DNA of 22,462 bases from a virus: positions 1 through 22,462 of the IMG/VR virus record IMGVR_UViG_3300048929_000467, one strand, 5' to 3'. A model generated the notes under the pieces. That model was not told the DNA's origin. It saw only the letters and a list, made by a program, of their open reading frames with translations, and searched no databases. A program made the translations under genes and the position numbers. Shown piece by piece: positions 1-6,231 of this stretch. How positions within the stretch are numbered: position 1 is the first letter of the stretch; every line of letters begins with the position of its first letter.

Positions 1-66
1 AGGGATAGAAGGCATATAACATTTTTTTGATGCGATCCAAAAGTGTATCAAAATTGCATATTCTTC

Positions 67-89
67 GATAGAGGTAAATTACCTCTATC
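67..89. promoter_or_regulatory. Perfect palindrome, operator-like
   Basis: Two 11-bp arms, GATAGAGGTAA (67-77) and TTACCTCTATC (79-89), are exact reverse complements around a single A. A one-base centre is poor for an RNA hairpin and no T-tract follows, so a dimeric DNA-binding protein site is more likely than a terminator. It ends 18 bp before a consensus -10 hexamer, so it covers the -35 zone of that promoter. The binding protein is unknown and is not identified in this window. Confidence 0.55.
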
Positions 90-113
90 CAGCCTCGATC
101 CTGCCAATATAAT
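85..113 (+). promoter_or_regulatory. Candidate promoter with TATAAT -10
   Basis: A perfect TATAAT lies at 108-113. At 17-bp spacing the -35 hexamer would be CTATCC (85-90), which is poor and overlaps the right arm of the 67-89 palindrome. This fits a promoter that needs an activator or is controlled by a repressor. The first downstream gene starts about 125 bp later. Inferred from sequence only. Confidence 0.4.
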
Positions 114-239
114 AGTAAGCGTCCTAACTACTGAGGATTACCGAGAATTCAATTTCAATTGCTTTAAGTAATTGTGAAGCACTGATTGCATTTGTGTTTT
201 CTTTTTGGATCGTTAACTGAATTACTGGGAGACTTTAGG

Positions 240-455
240 TTGAAAACATTTAACATCGAAGTACCAGGGCCGCTGATACCTGCATTAGAAAGTGAAAAAT
301 TTAATGGTGCAATTTTGCTTTATATGGATGGTTTGCATGTGGTTGATGGATTTGCATTAAATGAAAGTGAATTTGTTACTTCACTTGATGCACTGGAGCA
401 GGCTTCAATGTTGGCTGGCTTTAGCCCGAGCGGGTCGGGTATAATTAGACAGTAG
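240..455 (+). CDS. Small phage protein of unknown function
   Basis: This encodes 71 residues if translation starts at TTG 240, which I prefer to the ATG at 186. GGGAG (228-232) lies 7 nt before the TTG, and the codons between 186 and 240 read as hydrophobic filler with no ribosome site. The product starts MKTFNIEVPGPL, has no membrane segment and no motif I recognise, and carries acidic residues in its second half. It precedes the Ref-RusA-Q-like run by about 130 nt and is probably the first gene after the operator/promoter at 67-113. No function can be assigned. Confidence 0.6.
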   Translation: MKTFNIEVPGPLIPALESEKFNGAILLYMDGLHVVDGFALNESEFVTSLDALEQASMLAGFSPSGSGIIRQ

Positions 456-582
456 GGCCGAACACCCTAAGCTTTGTGTTACTGCGCCATACCGGAGATC
501 CAGATGGCGCACAAAACATCTTTACCCCTTCAGCACTGCTCATTCTGTAGTGGTGCTTTGCCTTGTATGCTGGTGGTCCGGC

Positions 583-876
583 ATGACTAAGGCAGAACGA
601 CTCTATCTTTACCGCGTAGCCGAGCTTGGGTGCGTGGTATGCCGCAACCTGCAACTGGGCGACACACCTGCAGAGATTCATCACATCCGAACGGGGCAGG
701 GTACCAGCCAACGCGCGGATCATTACAAAACCCTTCCGCTTTGTCATATCCACCATCGCACCGGCGGTTACGGTGTGGCATTTCACGCAGGTCCGCGCCT
801 GTGGCAAAAAAAATTCGGTACCGAGGCGCAGCTGCTGGAGCAGGTCCAGCTCGAGCTGGGGGTGTTCTTTGCCTGA
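583..876 (+). CDS. Ref-like HNH endonuclease
   Basis: The 97-residue product resembles the C-terminal HNH domain of the phage P1 Ref family (RecA-stimulated DNA nucleases), shortened to essentially that domain. Visible motifs are CVVC (residues 17-20), AEIHHIRTG (30-38), LPLCHIHH (51-58) and GVAFHAG (64-70). The Cys pairs and His residues match a zinc-stabilised HNH fold. I use ATG 583, with GGTGG six bases upstream, rather than the in-frame GTG at 550, which would add an implausible Trp/Cys-rich leader. The stop overlaps the start of rusA, so the two are probably translationally coupled and act together in phage recombination or processing of branched DNA. Confidence 0.8.
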   Translation: MTKAERLYLYRVAELGCVVCRNLQLGDTPAEIHHIRTGQGTSQRADHYKTLPLCHIHHRTGGYGVAFHAGPRLWQKKFGTEAQLLEQVQLELGVFFA

Positions 877-1231
877 GTACATCATTGATCCCATCGGCAA
901 GCCCCGCATGACCCGCTCAGATAAATGGAATCAGCGGCCACCGGTGATGCGGTATCGCATGTTTTGCGACGAGGCCCGCCTGCATGATATCCGCGTTCCG
1001 GAGGCTGGCGCCCACATTACCTACGTTCTGCCGATGCCAAAAAGCTGGAGCCAGAAAAAGCGCGCCCTGATGGCCGGCAAACCTCACCAACAAAAACCCG
1101 ATATCGACAACCTGACTAAAGCTCTGCTGGATGCCCTGTTTGACGACGACGCCCACATTTGGGATGTCCGGACAACAAAAATCTGGGGAGAGACTGGCAT
1201 GATCATCATCGAGGAGCAGGATAAAGCATGA
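869..1231 (+). CDS. rusA: RusA-family Holliday junction resolvase
   Basis: This encodes 120 residues from TTG 869. RusA resolves four-way DNA junctions as a dimer using clustered metal-binding aspartates. Here these appear as KPDIDNL (Asp78 and Asp80) and the FDDDAHI stretch (Asp92-94), matching the D-x-D...D pattern of Escherichia coli RusA. The start TTG gives MPEYIIDPIGKPR, which matches the N-terminus I recall for phage relatives; a GGGGGTG stretch (858-864) precedes it. The next Met is at 909, but that start would remove the conserved first strand. The gene overlaps the upstream nuclease by 8 nt and the downstream gene by 4 nt, so all three belong to one transcript. Confidence 0.88.
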   Translation: MPEYIIDPIGKPRMTRSDKWNQRPPVMRYRMFCDEARLHDIRVPEAGAHITYVLPMPKSWSQKKRALMAGKPHQQKPDIDNLTKALLDALFDDDAHIWDVRTTKIWGETGMIIIEEQDKA

Positions 1232-1824
1232 CACCACGCCAACGCCGTTTATACAAATCCGCTATTGAGAAAGCAGCGCAAGCACCACGCAAGAGCTGGC
1301 TGGGCCGGTTTACACCACTCAATAGCGTCCAGTCTGCCTGGGTGAGGTCGCTCCTGACGGTATGGGGTGAAAGCGTGCGCGGGGGAACTGCACCGGCAAA
1401 ACCCCGCAGCCATTCCTGCTGGAGCATAATCAGGGGCAAAAACTGGTCTGACAAAGCGCTGGAACGGTTTACCGCTGCACTGACCCAGGCGAGAGAGGAG
1501 GGATTCCGTGGAGAACAGGCTATGCGCCGCGCACGATCAATCCTCTGGCCAGAGCCTCCTGCCAGCTTAGTCTACGAAGCAATGATTAATGAAGATATCG
1601 AGTTCGTGGAGCAGGCTGTACTGCAGGCGTTCGACTTGACGGATCCGGTCTATGTCGTCGGGCGACAGTATTACACCACGCGGAAAAAGATTTCCGAGAT
1701 CACCAGAGAGCTGCAAAGCTTGGCCCCTTGGCTAACCGACTCGGAAGCCAGAAAGCGGGTGCGCTGGTGCTTGGAAATATTCAGGGCGAAGGTGTTTCTG
1801 GCTGCGCGGGCGCTGTTAAGGTGA
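1228..1824 (+). CDS. DUF1133-like protein, possible Q antiterminator
   Basis: The 198-residue product is basic and rich in Trp and Arg. Its C-terminal half reads like a helical DNA-binding protein: YTTRKKISEI looks like an HTH recognition region, and the end (residues 150-198) is strongly basic. Proteins of this general type (DUF1133-like) follow rusA in many enterobacterial prophages and precede the lysis genes, where lambda Q lies. A late antiterminator role is therefore inferred from position rather than from a diagnostic motif. ATG 1228 overlaps the rusA stop (ATGA). Another DNA-binding role is possible. Confidence 0.6.
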   Translation: MTPRQRRLYKSAIEKAAQAPRKSWLGRFTPLNSVQSAWVRSLLTVWGESVRGGTAPAKPRSHSCWSIIRGKNWSDKALERFTAALTQAREEGFRGEQAMRRARSILWPEPPASLVYEAMINEDIEFVEQAVLQAFDLTDPVYVVGRQYYTTRKKISEITRELQSLAPWLTDSEARKRVRWCLEIFRAKVFLAARALLR

Positions 1825-1831
1825 GGAATCT

Positions 1832-1860
1832 GATGTTGTAGGGGGCGCTCATACAACATC
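1832..1860. promoter_or_regulatory. Inverted repeat after the Q-like gene
   Basis: GATGTTGTA (1832-1840) and TACAACATC (1852-1860) form a perfect 9-bp stem around an 11-nt GC-rich loop, 8 nt after the preceding stop. No T-run follows, so this is not a classical intrinsic terminator. It may be a DNA site for a regulator or an RNA stem at the boundary between the middle genes and the accessory block. Confidence 0.4.
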
Positions 1861-1969
1861 ATACCTATTCATATAGCATTATTAGCTGTTGCTAAATACA
1901 GTGGTATTGTTTACGCTTCCAGTACCAGGTAAGAGCGCAGCGCCGACTTTGACTGGTGAGGAGTGACAT

Positions 1970-2203
1970 ATGAAAATGATTAACCGCCTCATGGCGACGC
2001 TGGCCACTCCAGACCGTATTATGGATATCCTGGTCAGCAACAGGTGGGATACCAAAGAAAACCCGGCTGAAAATAGTGCAACCGAAGCATACTTTTTTGA
2101 CCGTAGCGGTACGTTAAAAATCAATCCACATAACGAAAGTGTGCAAAATGCTTTTGATTATAATATAAATGCTCTGTCTTCGAAGAAAAAACATGAAGGA
2201 TAG
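1970..2203 (+). CDS. Small hypothetical cargo protein
   Basis: The 77-residue product has an excellent ribosome site (GAGGAG at 1958-1963, six bases before ATG 1970). The sequence is soluble-looking, with an amphipathic N-terminus (MKMINRLMATLATPDRI) and an Asn-rich C-terminus. No recognised domain. Its stop is 2 nt before the next start, so it is co-translated with the membrane protein at 2206. The pair ends at the terminator at 3015. I infer that the two form a small accessory (moron) operon, but not what it does. Confidence 0.65.
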   Translation: MKMINRLMATLATPDRIMDILVSNRWDTKENPAENSATEAYFFDRSGTLKINPHNESVQNAFDYNINALSSKKKHEG

Positions 2204-2205
2204 GC

Positions 2206-2988
2206 ATGAGCGCAGCGTTAGTTGTGGTAATTTTAGTATGTGGCTATTTATACATAAATAGCCACATACCCTCCAAGATTCTCTTCAAAAAATCTACTGG
2301 TTGGCAATCCTACTTTCAGGTAGCTTTGAAAGGCTCCATCTACTTGATTATGGGCTTTTTTTTCCTGCTGATAGTTTGGATTGTTGTATTTCTACTTATG
2401 TTGATTTTCAACATACCTCATTTTTTTAAACCAACTTTGCATCATTTTACCTTCGCGTATGATCTTTGGGAGATCCACTTTGCGGGTGTAGGTATGCCTT
2501 TTGTTGCTTTGGTCGCTGCAACCATAATGTTTAGTTTGGGTGAATCTAAGCAAGCCGAGAAACAGTTGAGAGACCCAGTGCAGCGCCGAATAATTTTCGA
2601 GGAAGTTGCTAAAAGTAGCCCTGTTGAGGCAATTCTTCTTGAGTCTTTAGATAGCCAGCAACAGCTGCTCGTTTCCATTACACTCAAGTCGCGAAAAGTT
2701 TATATTGGCATGGTTCATGAGGCGCGCTTGGAAGAGCATGATACCGATACGGTAGTCATCGTCCCGTTCCTGAGCGGATACCGTGATAAGGACACCCTGT
2801 CATTTATTGAAGAGGTAAATTATGCCGACCACTATAAAGAGTGCGGTATAACATTCACGTCACAACCGATCTCTCTTAAGCAGTACCGACATGTTATTCC
2901 AAGGGATCAGATAGAATCAGTTTCTCTTTTTAATTCAGCGATGTATTCGCATTTTAAACAGCTTAAGAATGAAAAAGAGAAACATTAA
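2206..2988 (+). CDS. Three-helix membrane protein with cytosolic domain
   Basis: The 260-residue product has hydrophobic segments at roughly residues 4-17, 46-72 and 92-110, then a soluble domain of about 150 residues. That domain alternates short strands (LLVSITLKSRKVYIGMV; DTDTVVIVPFL) in a way reminiscent of Sm-like or SH3-like barrels on membrane accessory proteins such as DUF6338. That comparison is tentative. A GAAGGA ribosome site precedes ATG 2206. Codons 11-22 lie inside a perfect 34-bp inverted repeat (2236-2269) that could form a strong stem near the start codon. The gene is followed by its own terminator and lies between the Q-like gene and the lysis region, a usual site for phage cargo. 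Superinfection exclusion or defence are possible roles; nothing here proves either. Confidence 0.7.
   Translation: MSAALVVVILVCGYLYINSHIPSKILFKKSTGWQSYFQVALKGSIYLIMGFFFLLIVWIVVFLLMLIFNIPHFFKPTLHHFTFAYDLWEIHFAGVGMPFVALVAATIMFSLGESKQAEKQLRDPVQRRIIFEEVAKSSPVEAILLESLDSQQQLLVSITLKSRKVYIGMVHEARLEEHDTDTVVIVPFLSGYRDKDTLSFIEEVNYADHYKECGITFTSQPISLKQYRHVIPRDQIESVSLFNSAMYSHFKQLKNEKEKH
2236..2269. repeat. Perfect 34-bp inverted repeat inside a coding region
   Basis: A 16-nt arm, GTATGTGGCTATTTAT (2236-2251), is followed after AC by its exact reverse complement (2254-2269). It starts 30 nt after the A of the start codon of the membrane protein and encodes the end of its first hydrophobic segment. In RNA it would form a long stem with a tight loop; in DNA it could form a cruciform or bind a dimeric protein. 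Confidence 0.8.
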
Positions 2989-3014
2989 ATCTCTTTGATA
3001 AAAAGCACACACAG

Positions 3015-3043
3015 AAAGCACTTTTAGCAAAAAGTGCTTTTTT
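3015..3043 (+). terminator. Intrinsic terminator after membrane-protein gene
   Basis: AAAGCACTTTT (3015-3025) pairs with AAAAGTGCTTT (3030-3040) around AGCA, followed by more T. It lies 26 nt after the stop codon at 2988 and closes the two-gene accessory unit. Confidence 0.85.
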
Positions 3044-3151
3044 AATATGCCCCCCTATTGAAAACGGGCCAGAAAATCAGATAATCCTTTCATGCTTGGC
3101 AGAGCTGCGCCACGATGGCAGCGATGAAAAGCAACAATCTGAAAACACTTT

Positions 3152-3176
3152 AAACCTCGCCACCGCGGGGTTTTTT
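3152..3176 (+). terminator. Intrinsic terminator
   Basis: AAACCTCGC (3152-3160) pairs with GCGGGGTTT (3165-3173), with one G-U pair and loop CACC, and runs into TTTTTT. No gene lies directly upstream, so it may end a short RNA made after the 3015 terminator, or a read-through transcript. Confidence 0.8.
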
Positions 3177-3180
3177 GTTA

Positions 3181-3245
3181 TACGGCGATACGACAGGGGT
3201 ATTCGCAAAGATGCATTGCATCAGTACCCCTGTCATATAGCCGTA
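3181..3245. repeat. 65-bp imperfect inverted repeat with inner palindrome
   Basis: The 21-nt left arm (3181-3201) matches the reverse complement of the right arm (3225-3245) at 19 positions; the mismatches are 3187/3239 and 3191/3235. The inner 10 bp, GACAGGGGTA/TACCCCTGTC, are perfect. The 23-nt loop itself contains GATGCA-T-TGCATC (3210-3222), giving a nested, cruciform-like layout. It begins right after the T-run of the 3152 terminator. Confidence 0.75.
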
Positions 3246-3376
3246 ATTCCAGAACTGCTAACACCCGCTACGCTGGGTTTTTCATATCAGCGCCTTTCTG
3301 GCGAAACCTCAATTCACCGCTTGCTGTCACCGGCAACCAGAGTTATCTGTATGTCACGTCAATGATTTAAGGGAAA

Positions 3377-3637
3377 ATGACATGCAAAAAACAGCCGCAT
3401 ATGACAGAAGAGGCGAAGGCATTTCTGAGTACCACACCTGCCATTGCATGTGAGATTGCGAAACACGCACACATGAGCATAGCGTGCAGACAGTTCATTC
3501 TTATGCTACCGGTTCAGTGTCAGCCAGCGGTAACTTTTAAACGTGGCCGATCATTTATAACTGCAACAATTCTTAATTGCACCTCCGAAGAAAGGCACAA
3601 GTATAATGAGCTGAAGCCCCCCCATTATCGCTGGTGA
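3377..3637 (+). CDS. Doubtful small hypothetical protein
   Basis: An 86-codon frame. An AAGGGA sequence lies only a few bases before ATG 3377; an internal ATG at 3401 is an alternative. The product is Cys- and His-rich and basic near its end, with no recognised domain. Codon use looks less regular than in the neighbouring genes. It lies between a hairpin-rich non-coding stretch and the GH16 gene. It may be a real small accessory gene or a remnant, and I cannot choose between these. Confidence 0.3.
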   Translation: MTCKKQPHMTEEAKAFLSTTPAIACEIAKHAHMSIACRQFILMLPVQCQPAVTFKRGRSFITATILNCTSEERHKYNELKPPHYRW

Positions 3638-3816
3638 TTGAATGGTAAATTCAAAACCGCCAGTAGTAGACCGCATAATGGGAGTAGAACTGAGTAATGT
3701 GTAGGTTCAATAGAATTCCCAAGAGAATGACGTGTGTTTGCAAAACTGATGTTCTTAAAAAGTTGTGAGCGTACTACTCATAAACCTTCGTATATAACCT
3801 GGTAAGGATAAATAAA

Positions 3817-4599
3817 ATGAGTATGATTGATCCATTAACCCCATCGGATATTAAACCTCAAGGAGACTTGGGTAGTCTATTTTCTGATAGATTAAAGTTG
3901 GTATTTAGTGATGAATTTGCATCAGAACAGTTGGATACAACCAAATGGACCGCTCGTGACCAGTCAAGAGGCAGTGGTAATAGCGGAGTTCAATGGTGGT
4001 ATAAACCAGAGAATGTACGTAAAGCCTCGGGCAATGATGCACTAGCGATTGATGTAAGAAAAATTGGTGAAAATGCTTATTCTGGCGGACGAATCGATAG
4101 CCAAGGGAAGTTTGACTTCGTATATGGAGCATTCGAGTGCAGGATGCATATTCCTTATACCGATGGGCATCTGGCCGCCGCTTGGTTACAGGCATCAGGA
4201 GGTCTTCCTGAGTATGATGGCGTTACTGCAAGGGAAGGGGCTGAAATTGATATTATTGAAAGTTTCAGCAATGATGATCAATATGCAGTAACGATTCACT
4301 GGGGAGGTTACGGCAATTATCATCAGCAATCTTCTATTAACGTTACAGCTCCAGGCTTACGTGACTCTTGGTATCATACTTTTGGGGTTAGCTGGACACC
4401 CGAAAAAATGATTTTCACTTACGATGGCGAAATTGTTAGAACTATCACTGACCCTGATTTAATCACTCAGGTTAAGGAATTCCCGATTCTATCAAACGAA
4501 ATTATCGCTTTTGCACAAGGCAATATCAATAATGCTCCACTGGATGATACATGTACGGTATATATTGACTATGTGCGAGTCTGGCAGGAAGTTGAATGA
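3817..4599 (+). CDS. GH16 family glycoside hydrolase, leaderless
   Basis: The 260-residue product is a single GH16 domain (the family of laminarinases, lichenases, agarases and carrageenases, which hydrolyse beta-1,3/1,4 glucans or galactans by a retaining mechanism). The signature is EIDIIE: Glu143 should be the nucleophile, Asp145 the assisting residue and Glu148 the acid/base. Family context fits throughout: VFSDEF near the start (29-34), SGGRIDSQGKFDFVYG (89-104), aromatic substrate-site residues (WYKPENV, HWGGYGNY) and YIDYVRVWQ at the end. There is no signal peptide; the N-terminus is MSMIDPLTPSDIK. AAGGA precedes ATG 3817. The gene has its own terminator and is AT-rich beside the structural genes. 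It sits between the Q-like gene and the holin, like stx genes in Shiga-toxin phages. Substrate cannot be told from sequence. Confidence 0.9.
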   Translation: MSMIDPLTPSDIKPQGDLGSLFSDRLKLVFSDEFASEQLDTTKWTARDQSRGSGNSGVQWWYKPENVRKASGNDALAIDVRKIGENAYSGGRIDSQGKFDFVYGAFECRMHIPYTDGHLAAAWLQASGGLPEYDGVTAREGAEIDIIESFSNDDQYAVTIHWGGYGNYHQQSSINVTAPGLRDSWYHTFGVSWTPEKMIFTYDGEIVRTITDPDLITQVKEFPILSNEIIAFAQGNINNAPLDDTCTVYIDYVRVWQEVE

Positions 4600-4652
4600 T
4601 AAAGAATCGTCATTAAGAAACACTTCGTTGATATTTTAATTTTATTTTCTAT

Positions 4653-4676
4653 AAAAGCATCCTGATGGGTGCTTTT
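4653..4676 (+). terminator. Terminator after GH16 gene
   Basis: AAAAGCATCC (4653-4662) pairs with GGGTGCTTTT (4667-4676) around TGAT, with one G-U pair. It lies 54 nt after the GH16 stop. Read on the minus strand it also ends in a T-rich arm, so it may act both ways between GH16 and the convergent padC. Confidence 0.75.
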
Positions 4677-4730
4677 GACGGAGAGCCATGCTTGTAATTC
4701 TGCAGGAATTCTTTTTATAAGGCGCGTAGT

Positions 4731-4756
4731 AATAAAACCCGTCCGTTTAGGACGGG
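4731..4756 (-). terminator. Terminator of the padC transcript
   Basis: On the minus strand CCCGTCC-TAAAC-GGACGGG is followed by TTTTATT. The perfect 7-bp GC-rich stem begins 8 nt after the padC stop codon. Confidence 0.85.
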
Positions 4757-4763
4757 AAGGATG

Positions 4764-5273
4764 TCATTGTTTCAGATTCGCAGGGAAATCGTCAGGTAAC
4801 TGGTCTGGTGGACAATCAATTACAGACTCATTGTTAACACCGCTATCGTTAACAAACGTTATCGTTGCAAATTCATCAATGACCTCTGTTGGGTAAGCTG
4901 GTCCTGCACTCCGGTATTCTTCCATTTTGTCGAGGTGGTCGTTCTGGAAGCACACCGTCTTCTCTGGGTTGTTCATTACCCAGCGTGGGAAGAAAATTGT
5001 TCCGTGGAAAAGCTTGTCTCCGAGATTCGCAATCAGACTGACGTCTGTACCGGTTGGCTCTGTCCATGAAACCTTGTAGATATCCTTACCAACCCGGACG
5101 ATGTAGACATGTTGGTCCTTAACCCAACGGCCGCCGACCATGCCGCTATGGATTCGGTAATCTATGGTGTTTTCATTTTTGATATAGAGCTCATAGTTCC
5201 AGCCGTTGTCGTATGTGTAAACCAGATGCTTTCCAGTGAAACCTGAGAGATCTTCTTTGTTAAAATCGGTCAT
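4764..5273 (-). CDS. padC: Phenolic acid decarboxylase
   Basis: The 169-residue cytosolic enzyme converts p-coumarate, ferulate and caffeate to 4-vinyl phenols and CO2, detoxifying plant hydroxycinnamates without a cofactor. Length and sequence match the PadC/Pdc family along the whole protein. Residues equivalent to the Bacillus enzyme catalytic set are Tyr19 and Tyr21 (VYTYDNGW), Arg49 (GGRW) and Glu72 (SWTEPTGTDV). FFPRWV and VCFQNDH are also typical. The start at 5273 has AGGAG seven bases upstream; the in-frame ATG at 5291 would add six residues with no ribosome site. A TATACT (minus strand, 5323-5328) may be its -10. No padR regulator is seen. It opposes the late genes and has its own terminator, so it is an independently expressed, lysogen-stage cargo gene. 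The similarity is to enterobacterial forms. Confidence 0.93.
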   Translation of the reverse strand: MTDFNKEDLSGFTGKHLVYTYDNGWNYELYIKNENTIDYRIHSGMVGGRWVKDQHVYIVRVGKDIYKVSWTEPTGTDVSLIANLGDKLFHGTIFFPRWVMNNPEKTVCFQNDHLDKMEEYRSAGPAYPTEVIDEFATITFVNDSGVNNESVIDCPPDQLPDDFPANLKQ

Positions 5274-5322
5274 ATCACAACTCCTGAACACTTAGATTAT
5301 CGTTCCCGGAATGGGAGATAAA

Positions 5323-5328
5323 AGTATA
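5323..5328 (-). promoter_or_regulatory. Candidate -10 of padC promoter
   Basis: TATACT on the minus strand lies about 50 nt before the padC start. No good -35 hexamer is present at 16-18 bp spacing, as expected if an activator or inducer-controlled regulator is needed. Weak evidence. Confidence 0.35.
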
Positions 5329-5425
5329 GTCAGTCATCTCTAATCGGATCGTTTATGCGTGTAACGGTGTGTAAATTGCTTCTGCACAACATCAAATTGT
5401 TGCCCTTATCAGCACTGTTTCAAAG

Positions 5426-5851
5426 TCATGCTTCAGCATCCCTCCGTGTCTGACCTGTGCGCATGCTACTGCGTGGCCGTTCGGGGCTCAATAATTCCTC
5501 ATCTGAAGTTATTATTCTTTTACCGTAAGGGCATTTCTTCAGGGCGCACCTGAAAGGGGAGAGGCAGTACTCTGAATCATTCCCCACAGTCTCAGGGCAA
5601 ATGATCTTACTCTTCATATTTTGCCAGGCATCGCGATTGTAGGCTGTGATGTTATATATGGTGAGAGGGCTATATTTACCGTTAACTGCCATACCATCAC
5701 GATAAGGTTCCACCGTAGCTCCTGGTGGAAATAACACGCTGGCTTCATACCAAATTACCAGTTTAAACATTTTTAAGCTGACTAGGCTTGAAAAGGCGAC
5801 GCCGGTATTGGGGCAGGCAATTGTATCAATCACGGTCCACTTCACATTCAA
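5426..5851 (-). CDS. Unknown Cys-containing accessory protein
   Basis: The 141-residue product starts MNVKWTVIDTIACPNTG, preceded by AAAGGAG four bases before the ATG, so the start is well supported. It has six Cys, four of them in a cluster at about residues 85-108 (IICPE, EYCLSPFRCALKKCPYG) that could bind a metal or form disulfides. There is no signal peptide or clear membrane segment. The last 30 residues are charged and low in complexity. It lies upstream of padC on the same strand with a 152-nt gap that holds the padC -10 candidate, so it is probably a separate gene. I do not recognise the family. Confidence 0.6.
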   Translation of the reverse strand: MNVKWTVIDTIACPNTGVAFSSLVSLKMFKLVIWYEASVLFPPGATVEPYRDGMAVNGKYSPLTIYNITAYNRDAWQNMKSKIICPETVGNDSEYCLSPFRCALKKCPYGKRIITSDEELLSPERPRSSMRTGQTRRDAEA

Positions 5852-6231
5852 CTCCTTTGAGCGCCAGAGGGTTTATTGATAAAAGGTACAATTGGAAATT
5901 ACTTTGCTAGGTGATGTTTCGAAAGGTAACTGGCGTAACCAAAAATTTCAATGGCGTTGTAAGTGCTTGAAAATGATCATTTTTATTAAGAAATTGTTTA
6001 AGCCCTTTAAATTCATGGCGTAAGGTGATTTAAGGCAATCATTTAAAAACAAAACTTTACCTTTCAAGGGAAATAAATAGATCATTTAATGATCAAATTA
6101 CAGCAATTCTAATTTTTGGAACCTGAAATATTTACTGTCTGATATCTAAGAATTTACTTAGACCTGGCAATAATAATGCAGATGGTTTCGTATGTTTATT
6201 GTTAATATTTAAAATTATCTATTGAGAAATA
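5852..6231. other. AT-rich intergenic stretch with palindromes
   Basis: No gene is seen. The stretch separates the minus-strand accessory genes from the holin gene. It contains AAAATGATCATTTT (5970-5983, perfect palindrome), GATCATT-T-AATGATC (6080-6094) and TCTAAG/CTTAGA arms (6145-6162). It probably holds the promoter of the minus-strand gene at 5851 and the leader of the lysis genes; no confident promoter hexamers were found. Confidence 0.5.

Larger units (their letters stand above)
3044..3376. other. Structured non-coding stretch
   Basis: I find no convincing gene in this roughly 330-nt stretch. It holds a terminator (3152-3176), a 65-bp imperfect inverted repeat (3181-3245), and a weaker terminator-like element around 3263-3282 (ACCC/GGGT followed by five T). 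The density of hairpins suggests small RNA or untranslated late-leader sequence between antiterminator and lysis modules. An 89-codon open frame at 3096-3365 crosses all these hairpins and has no ribosome site. Confidence 0.5.

Noticed and set aside
484-511. Inverted repeat TGCGCCAT/ATGGCGCA before the Ref-like gene
   Set aside because: An 8-bp stem with a 13-nt loop and no T-run; too weak to call a terminator or operator on its own.
626-868. Longer rusA reading upstream of TTG 869
   Set aside because: It runs through the Ref-like gene and yields residues unlike any RusA; the ribosome site and family N-terminus support 869.
3096-3365. 89-codon plus-strand frame
   Set aside because: It crosses a terminator and the 65-bp inverted repeat, has no ribosome site and no recognisable domain.
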